From assembly GCF_016698645.1 (NCBI RefSeq), contig NZ_CP068047.1, positions 310,001-374,000 on the forward strand: a stretch of DNA of 64,000 nt, written 5' to 3'. This document shows positions 34,535 to 43,644 of this stretch, piece by piece; the stretch's first letter is position 1, and the number at the start of each line of letters is the position of its first letter. The position numbers and the translations under genes were made by a program. Under the pieces are notes generated by a model that saw only the letters and a list, made by a program, of their open reading frames with translations, did no database searches and was not told where the DNA came from. This DNA comes from Devosia oryziradicis (GTDB lineage Bacteria; Pseudomonadota; Alphaproteobacteria; Rhizobiales; Devosiaceae).

Positions 34535-35887
34535 ATGATCCAAACCGCCCATCCGATTCCAGCCGATAGCGGCCCGCTCGCGAGCCACGGGGCCAACCCG
34601 CTTTCGGGGCGGTTTGCCACGCCGGGCGACCGAGCCATTGCCCATCGGGCGCTGATCGTGTCGGCACTGGCGGTCGGACACAGCACGATCGAGGGCCTGC
34701 CCGACAGCGCCGAGGTGCTGGCGACGGCGGCGGCCCTGCGACAACTGGGGGTGCGCCTGGAGGCGCGGGACGGTGCCTGGCACGTATACGGCCTGGGCGT
34801 CGGCGGGCTGCTCGAGCCGCAGGGACCGCTTGAACTGGGCTTGGCCGGCGAGGGCGGGCCGCTGCTGCTGGGGCTGCTGGCCCCCTACCCATTCTCCACG
34901 CGCTGTTCGGGCGGCCCGGCGCTGACGAGCCAGCCGCTGCTGGACGCCCTGGCGCGCATCGGCACGACAGTGACGCAGGGCGGCGGGCTGACGGTGACAC
35001 TACACGGCCCGATCATGCCGCTGCCCTTGCGGCACGAAATGGCGGCCGCTTCCGCGACGGTCAAATCCGCGCTCTTGCTGGCCGGAGCGCAGATGGCGGG
35101 ACGGACCACCATTGTCGAGCCCGTGGCGACGAGCGATCATACCGAAAAGCTGCTGGCCGACTTTGGTGCCACCATCGCCGTTCACAGCGACGAGGCGGGC
35201 GGCGCCAGCATCGGCGTGACCGGGCTTGCCGAATTGCAGCCGCGCCGGGTGCTGGTGCCAGGCGATCCATCGGCCGCGGCCTATGCGCTGGTGGCGGCAC
35301 TTGTCGTGCCGGGCTCGGACCTGACAATCGAGAAGGTGCTGGTCAATCCGGCGCGAACGGGCCTGATCGACACGCTGCTCGAAATGGGTGGCGATATTCA
35401 GTTTCTCAACCAGCATGAGAGCCAGGGCGAGCATGTCGCCGACCTCAGGGTCCGCTCGTCGCGCCTCAAGGGCATTCATGTGGGTGCCGGCCATGCCGCC
35501 GCCATGCTGGACGATATCCCGGCCCTGGCGGTTGCGGCCGCCTACGCGCAGGGCGAGACGGTGATCGAGGGACTGGCACCGTTGCGTGCCGTGGGCGGAG
35601 ATCGACTGGCCGCGACCGCCGCGGGCCTGGCCACGTCAAAGGTGACGGTGACCGAGGGCGAGGACAGCCTCACCATTGGCGGTATCGGCAAGGTCGAGGG
35701 CGGTGGCATGGTGGCGAGCCGCGGCGATGGCGCCGTCGCCATGAGTTTCCTTGTGCTGGGCCTAGCCAGCCACAAGCGTGTTACGCTGGATGATACCAGC
35801 GGCATTGCCACGAGCTTTCCGGGCTTCGTGGCCGCCATGACCGCGGCGGGTGCGCGGTTCGAACCGGTGAAAGGACGCCTGGGATGA
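34535..35887 (+). CDS. AroA-like protein with degraded EPSP synthase active site
   Basis: 450 residues from the ATG at 34535. It aligns over its whole length with class II EPSP synthases (for example the Agrobacterium CP4 enzyme, compared from memory) and sits in the standard aroA-cmk-rpsA place, overlapping cmk by 4 nt. However the key residues differ: Arg33 for the catalytic Lys of PGDKSISHR, Leu103, Glu106 and Pro109 in the GNAATGCR loop, Gln133 for Arg of TKRP, Thr175 for Gln, Ser200 for Arg, Val353/Gly354 for Lys-Glu of KESDR, Ala400 for Arg of DHRIAMS. Asp326, Lys177 and Arg357 remain. The frame is intact, so this looks like a conserved pseudoenzyme rather than a decayed gene. No symbol is given because activity is doubtful. 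Confidence 0.85.
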   Translation: MIQTAHPIPADSGPLASHGANPLSGRFATPGDRAIAHRALIVSALAVGHSTIEGLPDSAEVLATAAALRQLGVRLEARDGAWHVYGLGVGGLLEPQGPLELGLAGEGGPLLLGLLAPYPFSTRCSGGPALTSQPLLDALARIGTTVTQGGGLTVTLHGPIMPLPLRHEMAAASATVKSALLLAGAQMAGRTTIVEPVATSDHTEKLLADFGATIAVHSDEAGGASIGVTGLAELQPRRVLVPGDPSAAAYALVAALVVPGSDLTIEKVLVNPARTGLIDTLLEMGGDIQFLNQHESQGEHVADLRVRSSRLKGIHVGAGHAAAMLDDIPALAVAAAYAQGETVIEGLAPLRAVGGDRLAATAAGLATSKVTVTEGEDSLTIGGIGKVEGGGMVASRGDGAVAMSFLVLGLASHKRVTLDDTSGIATSFPGFVAAMTAAGARFEPVKGRLG

Positions 35888-36531
35888 TCATTGCCGTCGA
35901 TGGACCCGCCGCGTCGGGCAAGGGCACGCTGGCCTCGGGCCTGGCCAAGCATTATGGCCTGCCGTACCTCGATACCGGCCTGCTCTACCGGGCCGTTGGG
36001 CGGGCAGTGGAACAGTATGAGAATTCGCCCGAATTCGAGCAGCGCGCCATCGCGGCCGCCCAGACGCTGGACGAGAACGACCTCGAGCCAGAATTCCTGC
36101 TTTCGGCCAAGGTGGGGACTCTGGCTTCCAAGGTGGCCGTGATCGGCGCGGTTCGGCATGCCCTTTTCGACTACCAGCGGCAGTTCGCGACCCAGGATGG
36201 CGGCGCGGTGCTCGATGGCCGCGACATCGGCACGGTCATTGCCCCCGAGGCCGATGCCAAGCTGTTCATCCAGGCCGACAGCAAGGCCCGCATGGAGCGC
36301 CGGGCGCGGCAGCTCGAAGCCCGCGGCCAGGAGGTTGACCGCTACGCCCTCTATCACCAGATAGAGGAGCGGGACGCGCGCGACATGGCCAACCCCAATG
36401 GGGGCTTCTACAAAGCCGCCGACGCGCACTTGCTCGATACCACGCTTCTCGATATAGAAGCCGCACTCCGCGCAGCCATCGCGATCGTCGATGGGGCCAT
36501 GGCGTCCAAGGCAGGGTCCAACAGACCTTAA
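35884..36531 (+). CDS. cmk: Cytidylate kinase
   Basis: 215 residues. P-loop AVDGPAASGKGTLAS near 4-17, then LDTGLLYRAVG near 31, the CMP-binding DGRDIGTVIAPEADAKLFI near 114, and the lid with RRARQLEARGQ. Phosphorylates CMP and dCMP. Overlaps the AroA-like gene (ATGA) and lies 161 bp before rpsA. Confidence 0.96.
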   Translation: MIIAVDGPAASGKGTLASGLAKHYGLPYLDTGLLYRAVGRAVEQYENSPEFEQRAIAAAQTLDENDLEPEFLLSAKVGTLASKVAVIGAVRHALFDYQRQFATQDGGAVLDGRDIGTVIAPEADAKLFIQADSKARMERRARQLEARGQEVDRYALYHQIEERDARDMANPNGGFYKAADAHLLDTTLLDIEAALRAAIAIVDGAMASKAGSNRP

Positions 36532-36692
36532 TCCAACCTTGGGTGTTCCTGGTTCCCGGCCATCACCAACGAAGCGCGCGGGAATAATCTGAAATCAACG
36601 TTTCGATCGGGCGCTCGCGCGCCGGCATTCTCGTTTCGCGAGATGGCGGGCCCCGGTCTTCACCTCAACCACCGGTGCAACGGAGAAGATAT

Positions 36693-38411
36693 TTGGCACA
36701 GCAAACTGTGACTAAGGAAGATTTTGAATCGCTGCTGATGGACTCGTTCATCGACAACGAGCCGCTAGAGGGCGCCGTCGTCAAGGGCACCGTCGTTGCG
36801 ATCGAAAAGGACCTGGCGATCATCGACGTCGGTCTCAAGACCGAAGGCCGCATCGCGCTCAAGGAATTCGGCCAGGCCGGCCGTGACGGCACCATCAAGG
36901 TCGGCTCGATCGTCGAGGTCTATGTCGACCGCGTCGAAAACGCCGCCGGTGAAGCCGTGCTGTCGCGCGAGAAGGCTCGCCGCGAGGAGAGCTGGGTCAA
37001 GCTCGAAGAGATGTACAACAACAACGAGCGCGTTGAAGGCACCATCTTCAACCAGGTCAAGGGTGGTTTCACCGTCGACCTCGAAGGCGCCATCGCCTTC
37101 CTGCCGCGCTCGCAGGTGGACATCCGTCCGATCCGCGACATCGCGCCGCTCATGAACGTGCCGCAGCCGTTCCAGATCCTCAAGATGGACAAGCGTCGCG
37201 GCAATATCGTCGTGTCGCGCCGCGCCATTCTCGAAGAATCGCGCGCCGAACAGCGTTCGGAAATCGTGCAGCAGCTCGAAGAGGGCCAGGTTGTCGACGG
37301 CGTGGTCAAGAACATCACCGATTACGGTGCGTTCGTCGACCTGGGCGGCATTGATGGCCTGCTCCATGTCACCGACATCGCATGGCGTCGCGTGAACCAT
37401 CCGTCCGAAGTGCTGACGATCGGCGAGACCATCAAGGTCCAGATCGTTCGCATCAACCATGAATCGCACCGCATCTCGCTCGGCATGAAGCAGCTGCAGG
37501 CCGATCCGTGGGATGGCATCGAAGCCAAGTACCCGATCAACGCCAAGTTCACCGGCCGCGTCACCAACATCACCGACTACGGTGCGTTCGTGGAACTGGA
37601 GCCGGGCATCGAAGGCCTGATCCACGTCTCGGAAATGAGCTGGACCAAGAAGAACGTCCACCCCGGCAAGATCGTCTCGACCTCCCAGGAAGTCGAAGTC
37701 GTCGTGCTGGAAGTCGATCCGGACAAGCGCCGCATTTCGCTCGGTCTCAAGCAGACCCTGGCCAATCCGTGGGAAAGCTTCGCCGAGAAGTTCCCCGTCG
37801 GTTCGGTCATCGAAGGCGAAGTCAAGAACAAGACCGAATTCGGCCTGTTTATCGGCCTCGACGGCGATGTGGACGGCATGGTCCATCTCTCCGACCTCGA
37901 CTGGCAGAAGTCGGGCGAAGTGGCCCTGGAAGACTACAACCGCGGCGACATGGTTTCGGCCAAGGTCCTCGACGTTGACGTCGAAAAGGAACGCATCAGC
38001 CTGGGCATCAAGCAGCTCGCCACCGGCGAGACTTCGTCGGCTGCCGGCGCTGATGCTGCTGGCGAAGCTGGCGGCCTGCGCAAGAATGCCGTCGTCACCG
38101 GCACCGTGATCGAAGTCAACGATGGGGGCATCGAAGTCCGCATCGAGGGCACCGACATGACCGCCTTCATCCGTCGTGCGGACCTCAGCCGCGATCGCAA
38201 CGACCAGCGTCCGGAGCGTTTCTCCAAGGGCGAAAAGGTCGACGCGCGCGTTACCCAGTACGACCGCAAGACCTCGCGCATCCAGCTGTCGATCAAGGCA
38301 CTTGAGATCGCCGAGGAAAAGGAAGCCGTCGCCAATTACGGTTCGTCGGATTCGGGCGCTTCGCTCGGCGACATCCTGGGCGCCGCGCTCAAGGGCCGCG
38401 AAGAGAAGTAA
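36693..38411 (+). CDS. rpsA: 30S ribosomal protein S1
   Basis: 572 residues. Start chosen as TTG at 36693 because GGAGAAG lies 4 nt upstream and the product then begins AQQTVTKEDFESLL, as in other S1 proteins; a GTG at 36675 is in frame but lacks a ribosome site. Six S1 repeats of about 75 residues follow (for example VKNITDYGAFVDLGGIDGLLHVTD and VTNITDYGAFVELEPGIEGLIHVSE). Binds mRNA leaders on the 30S subunit. A strong terminator follows. The 161-bp leader has G/C-rich inverted repeats (36600-36665) that might serve autoregulation. Confidence 0.97.
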   Translation: MAQQTVTKEDFESLLMDSFIDNEPLEGAVVKGTVVAIEKDLAIIDVGLKTEGRIALKEFGQAGRDGTIKVGSIVEVYVDRVENAAGEAVLSREKARREESWVKLEEMYNNNERVEGTIFNQVKGGFTVDLEGAIAFLPRSQVDIRPIRDIAPLMNVPQPFQILKMDKRRGNIVVSRRAILEESRAEQRSEIVQQLEEGQVVDGVVKNITDYGAFVDLGGIDGLLHVTDIAWRRVNHPSEVLTIGETIKVQIVRINHESHRISLGMKQLQADPWDGIEAKYPINAKFTGRVTNITDYGAFVELEPGIEGLIHVSEMSWTKKNVHPGKIVSTSQEVEVVVLEVDPDKRRISLGLKQTLANPWESFAEKFPVGSVIEGEVKNKTEFGLFIGLDGDVDGMVHLSDLDWQKSGEVALEDYNRGDMVSAKVLDVDVEKERISLGIKQLATGETSSAAGADAAGEAGGLRKNAVVTGTVIEVNDGGIEVRIEGTDMTAFIRRADLSRDRNDQRPERFSKGEKVDARVTQYDRKTSRIQLSIKALEIAEEKEAVANYGSSDSGASLGDILGAALKGREEK

Positions 38412-38431
38412 TTCTCTTCCGCCACCCATCG

Positions 38432-38466
38432 GGCCCGCGCTTCACAGCGCGGGCCTTTTGCTTTTT
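38432..38466 (+). terminator. Rho-independent terminator of rpsA
   Basis: GGCCCGCGC pairs perfectly with GCGCGGGCC across a 6-nt loop, followed by TTTTGCTTTTT. It lies 20 bp after the rpsA stop and just before the GNAT gene. Confidence 0.95.
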
Positions 38467-38487
38467 AACAACGCCATGAGAAACGCT

Positions 38488-38976
38488 ATGCACTGGCGCG
38501 GACTGACCGCACTCGACCTGCCCGAGGTGGAAGCCATCGCCGCCCAGGTGCATCCCGATTTCCCCGAGGACATGGTGGTGTTCGCCGAACGGCAGCGGCT
38601 TTATCCCGACGGCGCGCGCCTCCTCGAGCTGGACGGCGTCCCGGCCGGCTACGTGCTGAGCCATCCCTGGCACTTGGGCGCCCTGCCGGCGCTCAATGCG
38701 CTCCTGGGCGCGATTCCCGAAGATGCCGACACCTTTTACCTGCATGATCTGGCCCTGTTGCCACGGGCGCGTGGGACCGGCGCCGCCGCCATGATCGTGG
38801 GCGACATGCTGCGCCACGCCCGCGCCAACGGGCTGCCCAGCGCCAGTCTGGTCGCTGTAAACGGCTCGCTGCCCTTCTGGTACAAGCACGGCTTCCGGGC
38901 GCTCAAGGCGCCCGAGCTCGAGGCGAAGCTGGGCAGCTACGAGGCGGCGGCGCGCTACATGGTCAAGCGCTTCTGA
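38488..38976 (+). CDS. GNAT-family N-acetyltransferase
   Basis: 162 residues from the ATG at 38488, which has GAGAAA about 5 nt upstream; an ATG at 38476 adds four residues. GNAT motif A is FYLHDLALLPRARGTGAAAMIV near 85-105 with the acetyl-CoA loop ARGTGA; motif B ASLVAVNGSLPFWYKHGF near 125. The substrate is unknown. It starts just after the rpsA terminator and is followed by sppA after 57 bp. Confidence 0.85.
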   Translation: MHWRGLTALDLPEVEAIAAQVHPDFPEDMVVFAERQRLYPDGARLLELDGVPAGYVLSHPWHLGALPALNALLGAIPEDADTFYLHDLALLPRARGTGAAAMIVGDMLRHARANGLPSASLVAVNGSLPFWYKHGFRALKAPELEAKLGSYEAAARYMVKRF

Positions 38977-39033
38977 CTTGTCAAACGGCCTGGTCGGCTC
39001 TACCGGTCGAGGCCGTTCAGCCACGAGGCCACG

Positions 39034-39978
39034 ATGACCGACCAGCCCCCCTCCGACGCGCACGCCACCATCGCGGCCTATACCTATCGCAAGTCGCGCG
39101 GGCGCTGGCGGGTGCTGGCCTTCATCGCGCTGGCGATCGCGGTGCTTGTCGGCCTGGGGCGGTTCGCCCTGCCGCAGGGCCCGGCCAGCGATCACATTGC
39201 GCGCCTGGTCATCGACGGCACCATCACCACCGATCGGGCGCGGCTGGCGGTCATCTCGGACCTGGCCGAGGACTCCTCGGTCAAGGCGGTCATCGTTGCC
39301 ATCAACTCGCCGGGCGGCACCACGGCGGGCGGCGAGGAACTCTACGAGGCGCTGGGGCAGTTGCGCGCCGCCAAGCCCACCGTTGCCGTCATCGGCGAAT
39401 TGGGGGCGTCGGCGGCCTATATGACCGCCATTGCCAGCGACCGCATCTTTGCGCGCCGCCTGTCCATCGTGGGCTCGATCGGCGTGCTGTTCCAGCATGT
39501 CAATGCCGGCAAGCTGATGGAAACGATCGGTGTCGACCTCGACAAGGTCGCCTCCGGGCCGCTCAAGGCGGAACCCGATTTCGACGAGCCGATGGAAGGG
39601 GCGCCGCGCGCCTCGATCGCCGCGCTGGTCGATGACAGCTTCCAGTGGTTCGTCGACGTGGTTGCCGAGCGGCGCGGCCTCAGCCGCGATGCGACGCTGG
39701 CGCTGGCGGACGGACGCATCGTCACTGGCCGCGTTGCCTTGGAGGCCGGGCTGATCGACGCGATCGGCGGCGAACTGGAAGCCATCGACTGGCTCGAGGC
39801 CGAACACGGCCTGGCAGCGGACCTCGCCGTCGCCACCGTCTGGCCGGAGCCGCAGCAGGGATTTGACCTCCTCGGCACCTTCCTGGGCGGCCAGGCCCGG
39901 GCCGTGCTGGGTCTGCCCGAGGGCCCCATCACGCTTGACGGGCTGGTTTCGCTTTGGCAGGTTGGTTCAGCCCTCTGA
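39034..39978 (+). CDS. sppA: Signal peptide peptidase SppA, S49 family
   Basis: 314 residues: one N-terminal membrane anchor (about 27-47, RVLAFIALAIAVLVGLGRFAL) and a single S49 domain, so this is the short SppA type. SPGGTTAGGEELYEAL near 90, catalytic Ser in GELGASAAYMTA near 125 and general-base Lys in VASGPLKAEPDF near 177. Cleaves leftover signal peptides on the periplasmic side. ihfB follows in 34 bp; the order sppA-ihfB-lapA-trpF is common in this order. Confidence 0.93.
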   Translation: MTDQPPSDAHATIAAYTYRKSRGRWRVLAFIALAIAVLVGLGRFALPQGPASDHIARLVIDGTITTDRARLAVISDLAEDSSVKAVIVAINSPGGTTAGGEELYEALGQLRAAKPTVAVIGELGASAAYMTAIASDRIFARRLSIVGSIGVLFQHVNAGKLMETIGVDLDKVASGPLKAEPDFDEPMEGAPRASIAALVDDSFQWFVDVVAERRGLSRDATLALADGRIVTGRVALEAGLIDAIGGELEAIDWLEAEHGLAADLAVATVWPEPQQGFDLLGTFLGGQARAVLGLPEGPITLDGLVSLWQVGSAL

Positions 39979-40012
39979 GCCATAGGGTAGACGTTCAGAT
40001 GCGGAGCCTTTG

Positions 40013-40294
40013 ATGATCAAGTCGGAACTGGTCGAGAAACTCGCGGCGGAAAATCCGCATCTGTTCCAGCGTGATATCGAAAACATCGTCAATGCCATCC
40101 TCGACGAGATCGGAGACGCCATGGCGCGGGGCGACCGGGTCGAACTGCGCGGCTTCGGTGCCTTCTCGGTCAAGAACCGGCCGGCGCGCGTGGGCCGGAA
40201 CCCGCGGACCGGTGAGCAGGTTGATGTGGGCGAAAAGTACGTGCCGCAGTTCAAGGCCGGCAAGGAAATCCGCGAGCGGCTCAACCGCAGCTAG
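40013..40294 (+). CDS. ihfB: Integration host factor beta subunit
   Basis: 93 residues from the ATG at 40013 with GGAG about 7 nt upstream. [17 protein letters not shown] at the start and the DNA-binding arm [22 protein letters not shown] are diagnostic of HU/IHF proteins; the VELRGFGAF and [16 protein letters not shown] ends fit IHF-beta. Pairs with IhfA (elsewhere) to bend DNA. Confidence 0.95.
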   Translation: MIKSELVEKLAAENPHLFQRDIENIVNAILDEIGDAMARGDRVELRGFGAFSVKNRPARVGRNPRTGEQVDVGEKYVPQFKAGKEIRERLNRS

Positions 40295-40302
40295 CGTTTC
40301 CA

Positions 40303-40324
40303 GGAAAAGTGGCCCCACTTTTCC
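40303..40324. repeat. Short perfect inverted repeat after ihfB
   Basis: GGAAAAGTGG and CCACTTTTCC, 10-bp perfect arms with a 2-bp centre, 9 bp after the ihfB stop. No T-tract follows. It resembles the palindromic mosaic elements common in intergenic regions of rhizobia, from memory; a related degraded segment is near 18480-18510. Confidence 0.65.
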
Positions 40325-40385
40325 GGTTCGGAAGCGCGCAGAACGCTCTTTCAACGGGGCCAGGGCTCCATAGGTTACCAGACGC

Positions 40386-40748
40386 ATGGTCAACAGAATC
40401 GTCGGTTGGGTGGTGCTCGTCCCGCTATGCCTGGGGCTGATTGTCTTCGCCCTGGCCAACCGACACTTCGTCGCGGTCAATTTCAATCCGTTTGCACCCG
40501 TCGATGGTGCGGTGGCGCCTGGCTACGGCGTGCCGATGTTCGTGGTGCTCTATGTGGTGCTTCTGGTGGGGGTGCTGCTGGGCGGCATCGCCACCTGGTT
40601 TGCCCAGGCCAGCCATCGCCGGCGCGAAAAACACTGGCGGCGCGAAGCCCATATGCTCAATGGCGAGCTGGAAAAGCTGCGCCGCCATCACGGCCAGGCC
40701 AGTTCGGGCCCGCTGGCTGAAGTCGATGACCTCCTGGAGCTGCGCTGA
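40386..40748 (+). CDS. LapA-domain (DUF1049) membrane protein
   Basis: 120 residues. Two membrane helices (about 7-26 and 48-72) and a charged coiled-coil tail (about 77-100, RRREKHWRREAHMLNGELEKLRR-like), the standard LapA/DUF1049 layout. The E. coli counterpart LapA works with LapB in LPS assembly control, but the role in alphaproteobacteria is unproven. It precedes trpF by 5 bp, so the two are co-transcribed. Confidence 0.85.
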   Translation: MVNRIVGWVVLVPLCLGLIVFALANRHFVAVNFNPFAPVDGAVAPGYGVPMFVVLYVVLLVGVLLGGIATWFAQASHRRREKHWRREAHMLNGELEKLRRHHGQASSGPLAEVDDLLELR

Positions 40749-40753
40749 GCGCG

Positions 40754-41401
40754 ATGGCCGACCCCCTGATCATCAAGATTTGCGGTATCAAGACCCCCGA
40801 AATCCTCGAGACGGCCATCGACGCCGGGGCCGACATGGTCGGCTTCATGCATTTTTCGCGCTCGCCGCGTCATGTAACCATCGAAGAGATCGCCACGCTG
40901 ATCTCGGAGGCACGCGGGCGCATCCAGACCTGCGTCGTACTGGTCAATCCGGACAATAGCTGCGTCGCCGAAGTCGCCGCCCTCGGGCCGGATTGGATCC
41001 AGCTGCACGGCCCGGAAACACCGCACCGCGTCGAAGCCATCCGCGCCGAGGCCGGTGTCGAGATCATGAAGGCGCTGCCCATCGGCACGGCCGAGGATGT
41101 GGCGCATGTCGCCGATTTCGTCGATGTGGCCGACGGCATCCTGCTCGATGCCAAGCCCCCCAAGGGGGCCGATCGGCCGGGCGGGCTGGGTGAGACCTTC
41201 GACTGGAGCCTGCTCAAGGCGCTTGACCCATCCATCCCCTTCATGCTTTCGGGAGGGCTGACGCCGCAGACCGTGGCCGACGCCGTCAGAAGCATCCGCC
41301 CCTACGGGGTCGACGTGTCATCGGGTGTCGAAAGCGCGCCTGGCGTCAAGGACAAGCGGCTGGTCGAGGCGTTCATCCGGAACGCGCGAGCGGCACAGTA
41401 A
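40754..41401 (+). CDS. trpF: Phosphoribosylanthranilate isomerase
   Basis: 215 residues, TIM barrel. Catalytic Cys in IKICGIKTPE near 10; DMVGFMHFSRSPRHV near 28; Asp in GILLDAKPPKG near 130; phosphate-binding loops FMLSGGLTPQTVADAV and VDVSSGVESAPGVKD near 182-196. Converts phosphoribosylanthranilate to CdRP in tryptophan synthesis. First of trpF-trpB-trpA, separated from trpB by 113 bp that hold a repeat pair. Confidence 0.96.
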   Translation: MADPLIIKICGIKTPEILETAIDAGADMVGFMHFSRSPRHVTIEEIATLISEARGRIQTCVVLVNPDNSCVAEVAALGPDWIQLHGPETPHRVEAIRAEAGVEIMKALPIGTAEDVAHVADFVDVADGILLDAKPPKGADRPGGLGETFDWSLLKALDPSIPFMLSGGLTPQTVADAVRSIRPYGVDVSSGVESAPGVKDKRLVEAFIRNARAAQ

Positions 41402-41415
41402 GTAAGCACTGACAG

Positions 41416-41489
41416 ACCTCACGGTGAGCCTGTCGAACCGCGAGGTCGGGCGCACCGAACCTCGTCCTTCGACAAGCTCAGGATGAGGT
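41416..41489. repeat. REP-like inverted repeat pair, family C
   Basis: Two 31-nt units, 41416-41446 and 41459-41489, in opposite orientation with a 12-nt spacer. They match as reverse complements except for a few positions, and the changes are compensated so that each unit still folds on itself (ACCTC...GAGGT ends). The core CTTCGACAAGCTCAGGATG is a very common intergenic repeat in alphaproteobacterial genomes (from memory). It lies in the trpF-trpB gap, 25 bp before trpB. Confidence 0.85.
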
Positions 41490-41514
41490 TCTCTCGGGGC
41501 ATCGAGAGGACGCA

Positions 41515-42726
41515 ATGGACGGCATCAACTCCCTGCGCAACGGTCCCGACGAGGATGGCCGCTTCGGGCTCTATGGCGGCCGCTTTGTCGCCGAGACCCT
41601 GATGCCGCTGATCCTGGACCTGGAAGGCCAGTACCGCGCGGCCAAGACCGACCCCGCCTTCAAGGCCGAACTGTCCGACCTCAGCGTGCATTATGCCGGG
41701 CGGCCGAGCCCGCTCTACTTCGCCAAGCGGCTGACCGAGCATCTGGGTGGCGCCAAGGTCTGGTTCAAGCGCGAGGAGCTCAACCATACCGGCAGCCACA
41801 AGATCAACAATTGCCTGGGGCAGATCCTGCTTGCCAAGCGCATGGGCAAGACGCGGGTGATCGCCGAGACCGGCGCCGGCCAGCATGGCGTGGCGACGGC
41901 GACGGTATGCGCCAAGTTCGACCTGCCCTGTACCATCTTCATGGGCGCGACCGACGTCGAGCGGCAGATGCCCAACGTGTTGCGCATGAAGATGCTGGGT
42001 GCGGAAGTGCGGCCCGTCACGGCCGGCGCCGGCACGCTCAAGGACGCCATGAACGAGGCGTTGCGCGACTGGGTGACCAATGTGGACACCACCTATTACC
42101 TGATCGGCACGGCGGCAGGCCCGCATCCCTATCCGGAAATGGTGCGCGACTTCCAGAGCGTCATCGGCACCGAGCTCAAGGAGCAGTTCAGGGCATCCGA
42201 GGGCAAGCTGCCCGACGCGGTCGTGGCCTGTGTCGGCGGCGGCTCCAATGCCATTGGCAGCTTCTATGCCTTCCTCGATGATCCCGAGGTCAGGCTCTAT
42301 GGCGCCGAAGCGGGCGGGCATGGCATCGACACCGAGAACGGCCATGCCGCCTCGATGACCGGCGGCCGGCCGGGCGTGCTGCATGGCAACCGTACCTACC
42401 TGCTGCAGGACAAGGACGGGCAGATCCTCGAGGGCCATTCCATCTCCGCCGGCCTCGACTATCCCGGCGTCGGTCCGGAACACGCCTTCCTCCATGACAG
42501 CAAGCGCGTCACCTATGCGCCCATCACGGACAACGAGGCGCTCGAGGCCTTTCAGCTGTGCACGCGGCTCGAAGGCATCATCCCAGCGCTGGAATCGGCG
42601 CATGGGCTGGCGCAGCTGATGAAGGTCGCGCCATCCATGGGCAAGGATCAGTCGATCGTGCTGTGCCTTTCGGGGCGCGGCGACAAGGACGTCGAGAGCG
42701 TCGGCAAATATCTGGGGCTGCTGTAG
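41515..42726 (+). CDS. trpB: Tryptophan synthase beta chain
   Basis: 403 residues. PLP lysine in [11 protein letters not shown] near 93, [12 protein letters not shown] near 118, the PLP-phosphate loop GGGSNAIG near 240, and ESAHGLAQL near 361. Joins indole and serine. trpA follows after 2 bp; both are in the standard order with accD downstream. Confidence 0.98.
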   Translation: MDGINSLRNGPDEDGRFGLYGGRFVAETLMPLILDLEGQYRAAKTDPAFKAELSDLSVHYAGRPSPLYFAKRLTEHLGGAKVWFKREELNHTGSHKINNCLGQILLAKRMGKTRVIAETGAGQHGVATATVCAKFDLPCTIFMGATDVERQMPNVLRMKMLGAEVRPVTAGAGTLKDAMNEALRDWVTNVDTTYYLIGTAAGPHPYPEMVRDFQSVIGTELKEQFRASEGKLPDAVVACVGGGSNAIGSFYAFLDDPEVRLYGAEAGGHGIDTENGHAASMTGGRPGVLHGNRTYLLQDKDGQILEGHSISAGLDYPGVGPEHAFLHDSKRVTYAPITDNEALEAFQLCTRLEGIIPALESAHGLAQLMKVAPSMGKDQSIVLCLSGRGDKDVESVGKYLGLL

Positions 42727-42728
42727 TC

Positions 42729-43550
42729 ATGTCGCGTATCGAGAAGCGTTTCGCCGAAGCCAAGGCAGCCAACCGGCCGGCTTTGGTCACCTATGTGATG
42801 GCCGGCGACCCTGACCTCGCCACCAGCCAGGCGATCATGGAGGCCCTGCCCCAGGCCGGATCCGATATCATCGAGTTCGGCATGCCCTTTTCCGACCCGA
42901 TGGCCGATGGCGTCGCCATCCAGCTGGCCGGGCAGCGTTCGCTGGCCGGCGGCATGACGCTGCGTGGCGTGCTCGGCATGGTGGAAGATTTCCGCCGCAA
43001 GGACGAGACCACGCCCATCGTGTTGATGGGCTACTACAACCCGATCTACATCTTCGGCGTCGACAAGTTCCTGGCCGCGGCCAAGGATGCCGGCGTCGAT
43101 GGCCTGATTATCGTCGACCTGCCGCCGGAAGAGGACGACGAACTCTGCATTCCCGCGCTCAAGGCCGGGCTTAACTTCATTCGCCTCACCACGCCGACGA
43201 CCGACGACAAGCGGCTGCCGGCGGTGCTCAAGAACACCTCGGGCTTCGTCTACTACGTATCCATGACCGGCATTACCGGCGGCGCCATCAAGTCGCGTGG
43301 CGCGGTGGGCGAGGCGGTGGCCCGCATCAAGGGTCATACCGACCTGCCGGTGGCCGTCGGCTTCGGCATCAAGACGGCCGAGGACGCCGAAGAGATCGGC
43401 AAGCATGCCGACGGCATCGTCGTGGGCACCGTGCTGGTGGACGCGGTGGGCAAGTCGCTGCTCGATTGCAAGGCAACCGACAAGACGGTCGCCGCGGTGC
43501 GCGACCTGGTCGCCGACATTGCCGGTGGGGTCAAACGGGCAAGGGCATAA
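42729..43550 (+). CDS. trpA: Tryptophan synthase alpha chain
   Basis: 273 residues from the ATG at 42729. Catalytic Glu in [16 protein letters not shown] near 48 and Asp in IIVDLPPEE near 134; phosphate loops VGFGIKT near 214 and GTVLVDAV near 237. Cleaves indole-3-glycerol phosphate and passes indole to TrpB. The next gene, accD, starts 94 bp later. Confidence 0.98.
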   Translation: MSRIEKRFAEAKAANRPALVTYVMAGDPDLATSQAIMEALPQAGSDIIEFGMPFSDPMADGVAIQLAGQRSLAGGMTLRGVLGMVEDFRRKDETTPIVLMGYYNPIYIFGVDKFLAAAKDAGVDGLIIVDLPPEEDDELCIPALKAGLNFIRLTTPTTDDKRLPAVLKNTSGFVYYVSMTGITGGAIKSRGAVGEAVARIKGHTDLPVAVGFGIKTAEDAEEIGKHADGIVVGTVLVDAVGKSLLDCKATDKTVAAVRDLVADIAGGVKRARA

Positions 43551-43644
43551 CCCCCGGCCCCGCCTTAACCTCGCCGCTCGGCCCTGATAAGATTCGCCAC
43601 AATTTACCCCTAGGTGACATCCCAGTCCCTTTGCGAGGCTCGCC

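Noticed and set aside
34535-35887. aroA-like gene as a pseudogene
   Set aside because: The frame is uninterrupted over 450 codons with normal codon use and correct overlaps with cmk; loss of residues is specific to the active site, so a functional pseudoenzyme is more likely.
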